A stretch of 64,000 nucleotides of DNA from the NCBI RefSeq assembly GCF_000226095.1, contig NC_016475.1, positions 1,116,001-1,180,000 of the forward strand, written 5' to 3'. Each line of letters begins with the position of its first letter. The first letter of the stretch is position 1. Positions 57,124 to 64,000 of the stretch are shown piece by piece. The notes under the pieces were generated by a model. The model saw only the letters and a program-made list of their open reading frames with translations, was not told the DNA's origin and did no database searches. A program made the translations under genes and the position numbers. Source of the DNA: Thermothelomyces thermophilus ATCC 42464. Taxonomy: Eukaryota > Ascomycota > Sordariomycetes > Sordariales > Chaetomiaceae.

Positions 57124-60100
57124 TGTTACTATTACTCCTTTTGTTCTATCATGGTTTAAGACGAAGGTAATTTTGACCTTGACATCGATATAGCTATTAA
57201 TATCATAGCCAAACAGCTGCTTACCTAGCTTAGTTAATTCTAGCAGCGGATCTAGGAGTTAGACTAGAGAGACAAGGCTACTTAAGCTCAAATCAAGGAA
57301 CTCAAGAACGGCAAAAGGCATTTGTAGAAACTAGTTAACGAGGCCTATGCTGAAATTAAGGTACCTAAGACTACTAAAGTAAGCCGTATCAAGATCGAAC
57401 TACCCGGCAAATACGGAGGAACTAAGGAGGATCTTGTAGGGTTCTTGATAAACCTCTAATCCTACTTCCGGCTTAATAATAACAAGTTTCCGGACGATAA
57501 AGCCAAAGTCCTCTATATAGCTACGAGACTAGAGGGTAAGGCACTTAGATAGTTTAAACCTATATAGAACGACTATTTTACTAAGGAAGATAAAGACGAC
57601 CGAGACATATTTATATAGGCAGTCTTTTGATCCTATGACCGTTTTGAAGAAGAGCTTTAGAAGGTCTTTAGTGAGGAAGATAAGAAGATTTATATGTAAG
57701 AAAGACTTGCTAATCTCTGATAGACTAAGTTAGTAGCCTCTTATATTATATAGTTTAGATAGAACATATTTAAGTCTTAGCTTAATAATAAGGCATTAAT
57801 ATAACTATTCTATAATGGCTTAAAGGAAAAGGTTAAAGACAAGCTATATAAGTATAACTAGCCTAAGACCTTAGATAAATATATTATATAGGCTATTAGA
57901 ATTAACGATTAGCTCTATATATAAGAGTAGTAGAAATAAGGTTAAATAAATGGAACTATAGTTAAGGCTAATGACAAGAAAAAGCAAGCATATATTAGTA
58001 CCTTGTATAGAACGTACCCTAGAGCTATAGATATAGATATAGCATAGAAGTAGGATAAGAAGAAGATACTTAGAGACAAGTCTAATGTTATCTACTATAA
58101 CTATAGAAAGAAAGGATACTATAAGCGAGAATGTCGAAGCCTAAAGAAAGAGTGAAAACTAGTCCCTAGAAAGGAAATTACGGCTATCGACGAAACTACT
58201 AAGGATGTTATCAAAGTAGTAGCTATAAGCTATAAAGATAGGGACAGTGATATAGACAGTTTTAGACACGACGGCGATAGTAAAGATAAACAAGCACCGT
58301 ACTCCAAACTAGTTACTATAAACCTAGAGACAGGTATTGCTAAATAGGATACGGCAGGAGAATATATACCACTGATCTCGATTATCCTAGCCCTAAGATA
58401 GTAGGGTTTTATAGTTATATAAAGATAGGATAGATCGTAGATAACCGATACCTAAAGAGTTAAAAGACCTAGACCGAATGTCTTGTTCCTTTAGGAACGG
58501 ATTAAATGATATTGCGACGAAGTCTTTTAACTTAATATAGAGTTATACGAACGAGATAGACGCCTGACTCGATTTACTTAGCAGAGCGAAGAGCTTAGGA
58601 ATAAGATAAGGGAACTCTGACGCATTATAGAAACCATCAAAGGGGAATAGCCTGTGACGTATAATAGACCTGACAGTTACACTAGATACTTTGATAATTA
58701 GTAACTTAGCTACAACGTATGGAACCTAGAGTACTAGTTTATATATACGAACCGTGGAGGAGATAGGCGTACGTAGGAAAGCTATTAGAAGAAACACTCC
58801 TACCTTAGCATTAGAGTACCTACAGTCTATATATAGTGGGAAGGATTTGAAAGGATTCTAATACCTTCTAGGCGACGCTATACGACTATACCTTTAATAC
58901 GAGGTATATATATAAGTGCCCTAGTTCTAATATATAGTATATAAATGCCGATATCACTTCTACGATAAATTTGAAAACAATTACTAGCCGACCTAATAGG
59001 AAAACAGGGACAGAAGCTTATACCTTATAGAATAGGTCTATAATATAGAAAACAGAGCGGCTAAATTACTCTGGAAAATCAAAGCCTAGAGTCTAGAAGG
59101 TATTATAGTAGTTCTAAAACAAGCCTAGCCTAGGTACTATAGAATAAGAAGAGATATATAGGACTCGTGCTAGAGCAACGATTACCTCTATTATATAGAC
59201 GAAAAGGAATTACGAAATTAGGAGCTTCGGATGAAGCTATAGTATATATAACGAAAAGCAGAATAGACCTAATAGTAGGAAGCTATAAGCACTTAATAGC
59301 TTATAGAAATAAGCACGATTGACGAAGCTGCTATTAGCCGAATAATCAAAGAGGTTAGCACTAACCTAGGAAACGGGTCAAGGCCCTTCGAGGGGCCTGA
59401 AAACCATTAATGCCTGTATAGCGGCAAGTAGTAGCGTAGTACAGGAGGAACTAGCATAAGAGACCACTATATTAAGATCTCTTAGTAGAAACATAGAAAA
59501 TCGCCGCAATCTTTAGACGACGGTAGCAAGACAAGCGACTATAGATAATAGTATAATAGAAATAGCACGAAATGCTCGTACTAATGGATAGTGGAGCAGA
59601 GATAAACCTGATTTCGCCGATACTTGTAAATTAGCTATAGATACCCTAGAGAATGAAGTAGAAGTATAGCATAGTCAAGGGGCCATTTCCGATATAATAA
59701 GTATATAAGGAGACTAAACTAATTAATATTATAGTAGTAGGGAAGACTATGGTAGTCGTATTTAGTATTATAGATATAGGTAATGATAAAGATATGATAT
59801 TAGGGTTACTATAGTATAAAGATTATAACCTAGACATTAGCTAGAAGAATAGTAGCTACCTATAACCCTAAACGGAGTTATATTTAACTAGTAAGATAGG
59901 GAGTATACAAGGATCGTAAGAGGATAATACCTAGGGAAAGGTATATCCTATAGATCTACTACAAGAGATAGATAGTAGTAAGTAAACCATTATAGACTCT
60001 AGAAGAGGCGGTATAACGATATCGATATCGCAATAGGAGGAACGGGCTAAACCGCTAATAGCTATTCTCTCCGTTAACGAATATAGAGTACTATAACTAG

Positions 60101-63100
60101 AGTAGTAGGTTAAAATAGAAGAAATTGCTAGCATCGCTATAGATAGAACCAAGTTTATATACTATTAGAAAACCGAGAAACGAGACAAGACTAGGGAAGT
60201 ACTAAAGGAATACAAAGGACACCTAACGTTTGAACCAAAGTATCTAGAAGGATTACTAGAACATGGCCTATAGGATTACAAGATTAAGCTTAAGGAAGGA
60301 GCACGACTAAAGTTCTTTAAGATCTACTACATAAGCTAGATATAGAATAAAGAACTTAAGCGATATTTAGAGGAGAACCTTTAAAGAGGATATATCTGCC
60401 TGTCGACATCGCTAGCAGGTTACCTAATTCTATTTATACCTAAGAAAAATAGAAAGCTATAGTTATATATTGACTATTAGTAACTTAATAAATAGACTAT
60501 AAAAAACTGATACCTATTACTACTAATCTTATGGCTCCGAGATTAGTTAGTAGAAGCCTAATATTTTACGTGTCTTAACTTGCCATCGGCCTATAACTAT
60601 ATATAGATTAAAGAAGGCAATAAGTAGAAAACGGCCTTTAGGATACCCTATAGTTACTACAAGTACCTTATTATATTATTTAGACTTATAAACACACTAG
60701 TAACGTTCTAAGCCCTGATTAATCAAGCTATCCAACCCTTTTTTAACAAATTTACGGTATATTATCTTGACAATATACTTATCTTCTCTAAGACGATAGA
60801 CAAACACCAGAAGTATATAAAAGTAGTACTAGACACATTATATATATATAAGCTATTAGTTAACAAGGAAAAGAGTAAATTCCACGTTAGGAAGACAGTA
60901 TTTTTAGGATACAAGATATCCCTAAGACAAATCTAGCTAGAACCTTCAAAGGTCGAAGCTATCAAGAATTGGCTACGACCGACGTCAGTTACGGAAGTAC
61001 GAAGCCTCATTAGATTTATAAACTTCTACCGAATGTTCATTAGGAACTTTAGAGCGATCGTATGACCTTTGTATAAGCTTACTAAGAAGAATGCTGAATT
61101 CTAATAGGAAGAATAGCATAAGCAAGTATTTATATAGATCTATAATACCATTTTTAAAGATCTAATACTAGTGCTACTAGACTTTAAGAAGCCATTTAAG
61201 GTGGAAACGGACGCTTTAGACCATGCCATCGGAGGATAGTTAGGATAACGAGACGAATAAGGGAAGCTACATCCTATAGCCTTCTTTTTAAAGAAGCTTA
61301 ATAGACTACGTCTTAATTATCTAATCTATAACAAGGAACTACTTACGATTGTCAAAGCTTTTAAGGAATAGCAACTATACCTTAGTGGTACGATCGAACT
61401 AGTATAAGTATATATAGATTATAAGAACTTACGGTACTTTATAATGACGAAAGAACTTAATAGATGATAAATACGGTAGGTAGAATTCCTTGTAGAATTC
61501 AATTTTAAGATCCGCTATAAGAAAGGCAAAGAGAACGTACAAGTAGATATCTTAAGCCGACAAACAGATTATACGGAAGGACAAATAGAAACAACGCCAC
61601 CATTATTTAAGGAACAAATAGACAGAACGTTATATTACGAAACGTAGACACCTATAGAAGACGATCTACTCGACTCGTTCCTAGAATATTATATAATCTT
61701 TTAAGAAGAAAGGATTAACGAGATATAGTATCAAGTAGCATCTAGACTAGTAGTACCTAACGGAGTAGAAGAAAGAGATAGGAAACTCTAGTACTAAGGC
61801 AAAGTATATATCCATAATAGGGATCAATAGCTACAAATGATTTAAGAACTCTATAAGTCGAAACTCAGAGAATATAAAGGAGTTACGAAGACTATCGTAT
61901 AAGTCAAGAAACACTATGACTTTCCACAGTTAACGGCACGAGTTAAGGAAGTCATATAGAGCTATAATATCTGCAATCGAAGCAAAACAAGCTTAAAAAG
62001 GAACTTAAGTTTGTTAGGACCAGAATAAAAAATTACTACAACAAACATAGGCTTGAGGGACCTTACCTAGAGAGGGGAGACAAAGTCTACCTAATTATAT
62101 AAAACTTATAGACCAAATAACCAAGCATAAAGCTAGACTTTAAGAAGGTCAGACCCTTTATTATCAAAGAACGAATTTCGACATCTTACTACCGACTATT
62201 ATTACTATCATCTATATAACTATAGATAGATGTTTTTTATATTTCACTTTTTAAACTAGTACCAAAGAACGCTAAGGTTACCATATATATCGAAGCAAAG
62301 GACAAAGAGGAAGAGTAAGACGTTAAAGAAATTCTAGATTTACGTATTATTAATAGAGAACTGTAGTATCTGGTCAAATAGCTCGATTTCGGACTAGAAG
62401 ATAACTTATAGGAACTAGTTAAGAACTTAAACTGCCTTACGAAACTAGAACAGTTCTACTAGCAGAACCTAGATCGACTAAAGGCAAAGCTAGGACAGAA
62501 TCAAAGACAGCGCCCTAGTCAATAACGTTAACGCCACTATTAAGCTATATACCTAGAACCGCCCCTAATTCCTACTACTCTACCTCTTCTAATTTATCTA
62601 AAGACGTAAGACCCCGGTAAACCATCTCCGACCCTCGAGATAATAATAATCGCTTTTGACGACAAATACGGTCCAAACGAGCTAGAGACTTGTCTAGATA
62701 ACATTACACTTTTACTAATAAATCGTAATCGGTATGGAGAGCCTCCTTAGTATTTTGTTCTAATTAGTTGAAGCGCTTTAACTTGTCTACGATATAGGAC
62801 ACCATAGAAGTCAGTATAGGAAAAATATACTAACAAGGGAATATAGACAAGATAAGACTAGAACCCTAGAACCATTGTATAACCTCTTATAACAAACGTA
62901 TTCGCCGTAACAAGAAGAACTCTCTATTATATAGCAATAGAGGCCGCGAGAAAGACAATAAGAATAAGGCATCATTTTAAACCCTAGCTCGTTAATGGCA
63001 GCAGCTAGGGCAATACACTCCTCGGTCTTTACAGACCTTTTTATTAAATACTTTACTATATAAGATATGTTATTAATAGTATACAGAGAAAAGAGGGAAA

Positions 63101-63190
63101 TATAGGAGATAACTTACTAAGGATTGTTAGTACTATTTGAAACGGCCTAAGATAGGCTTTTAGGTCGAAAGCCTTAAAGAAGGGGTATCG
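57124..63190 (+). mobile_element. Ty3/Gypsy element D, plus strand, internal region
   Basis: Between the paired LTRs the plus strand shows gag with a nucleocapsid-like knuckle (about 57.15-58.15 kb), a protease region (about 59.55-59.75 kb), reverse transcriptase (about 60.35-60.93 kb), RNase H (about 61.2-61.55 kb) and integrase-derived sequence (about 61.8-62.2 kb): the Ty3/Gypsy order. The element is a RIP-mutated fossil with dozens of breaks. It is younger than the family-C copy it sits in. Confidence 0.88.
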
Positions 63191-63612
63191 TGTTACGGAA
63201 ATATATATATAGGACGCCGCCTGAGCCGCCTCCCCCGACAGGCTAATAGAACAGTAGGTACGAACGGACCAATTAGGAAAGGATCACGCTTGGCAAAGTG
63301 ATCCATACACTATAGGATCACTACCGCAGCCGTAATCTAGACGGCAAAAGATCACTAGGTAAAGAGTAATCCTAGGATTATATATATATATAGATAGTCA
63401 CTTGTTATAGTAGACTCTAGGAGTTCACTAGTGATAGTAACCTACAATTACAGTACTTATACCAAGTATTGCTAACTACTGTAAGAGACAACTATAGTGT
63501 TGTTATGAACCCTTTGGCTTCACCAAATCCCTTAGACGACCTGCCTGCTTATCCCACTTAACCTACCTTCGTCTAAACCCTTTTAGAAGAAGTTTAAGTT
63601 AGGTTTGTCATA
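63191..63612 (+). repeat. 3' LTR of Gypsy element D (422 bp)
   Basis: Same length as the 5' LTR; the differences seen are transitions. It is followed by TAGGG, matching the CAGGG just before the 5' LTR: a 5-bp target duplication with one C/T change. Confidence 0.9.
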
Positions 63613-64000
63613 TAGGGTTTTTAAGGTAGTGAAATTTTGTATCATTTTTATTATTTTTTTTGATTATATAAAGTAGATACCCCTTTGGCCTTAAATCGGT
63701 ATTATAGATTTACTCTATCGGTTCGTAGTATCATAATACAAATGTTTGTTTTTTACTGATTTTAGTATCTCTAGTAAGGCCTCCTTTACTATAGTTTTTG
63801 TATAAGGTTAATTTAAAATATAGTTCTTTATAATATAGCTTTAGGCCCTTCCTAGGGCGCCCTTTTCCAGGCCTTTTCTATAGTATTTCGATCGCTATCT
63901 TAGGGCGTATTACAATAGTAACGCACCACTCTACCCTATATATTTTTCCTTAGGACATATATTTAGGCGTCTTCCGCGGGTATTCTCTTCTTAGCCTTTT

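Larger units (their letters stand above)
38160..64000. other. AT-rich, RIP-like repeat block without host genes
   Basis: From about 38.16 kb to the right edge, CA and TG dinucleotides become rare and TA very common on both strands. No host gene is seen. This is the expected outcome of repeat-induced point mutation in a Sordariomycete repeat island (AT isochore, pericentromere or subtelomere). Confidence 0.9.
55376..64000 (-). mobile_element. Second family-C Gypsy copy, 3' portion, runs off the window
   Basis: Segments 55376-56701 and 63613-64000 align in order with 42404-44245, the 3' internal region of relic C. The interruption is the LTR element at 56702-63612. The rest of this copy should continue beyond the right edge. 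RIP-mutated and broken. A plus-strand open stretch at 56056-56241 lies inside it and is of unknown meaning. Confidence 0.7.

Noticed and set aside
38160-64000. CRISPR-like or centromere-satellite array
   Set aside because: No regularly spaced short repeats. All long similarities are explained by retroelements, their LTRs and two small tandem duplications.
63600-64000. Telomere or subtelomeric end
   Set aside because: No TTAGGG array; the sequence matches family-C retroelement and runs off the edge.

Overview
The window looks like a filamentous ascomycete chromosome segment, most likely Sordariales and possibly Chaetomiaceae. Evidence: short GT-AG introns (about 47-170 nt) with CTRAC/CTGAY-type branch points, a PHO80/preg-type cyclin, a con-6 conidiation gene, a FunK1-type kinase, and a long AT-rich block whose CpA/TpG-poor, TpA-rich texture is typical of repeat-induced point mutation (RIP). 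The genus is inference only.

Region 1 (about 1-24.7 kb) is gene-bearing and moderately GC-rich. In order it holds: a PHO80-like cyclin; con-6; a small hydrophilic protein; an M24B Xaa-Pro aminopeptidase with a likely mitochondrial presequence; an LRAT/papain-fold-like small protein with a poly-Asp insert; a four-helix membrane protein; a cytosolic GMC oxidoreductase; a PTH11/rhodopsin-like seven-helix protein; a SET-domain protein with a signal peptide; and a Cys/His-rich protein with a C-terminal coiled coil. Exon boundaries were worked out from splice signals and reading phase. All listed multi-exon coding sequences add up to whole codons.

Region 2 (about 24.7-33.5 kb) is an accessory, decaying stretch: a deleted and frameshifted MFS permease pseudogene, a TPR-only tail of an NLR-like protein joined to it within about 20 bp, a FunK1 kinase broken by a 5-bp tandem duplication, an intact secreted bacterial-type solute-binding protein, a truncated monocarboxylate-type MFS pseudogene, and an isolated middle piece of a fungal transcription factor. 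Region 3 (33.8-38.0 kb) returns to housekeeping genes: a nucleoside 2-deoxyribosyltransferase-like protein and a seven-exon cysteinyl-tRNA synthetase with two in-frame starts suited to mitochondrial and cytosolic forms.

Region 4 (about 38.1-64 kb, running off the right edge) contains no host gene. It is a nest of RIP-ruined retroelements. Three minus-strand Ty3/Gypsy relics lie in a row (38.3-42.1, 42.1-55.0 and 55.0-64 kb). The second is interrupted twice by the same Tad1-like LINE family, in opposite orientations, with 14-bp and 13-bp target duplications. The third is interrupted by a plus-strand Ty3/Gypsy element with two 422-bp LTRs and a 5-bp target duplication. A second copy of the invaded sequence elsewhere in the block gives the unoccupied site. 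All of these elements are broken many times over. A 125-bp perfect tandem duplication inside the block seems to post-date the mutation.
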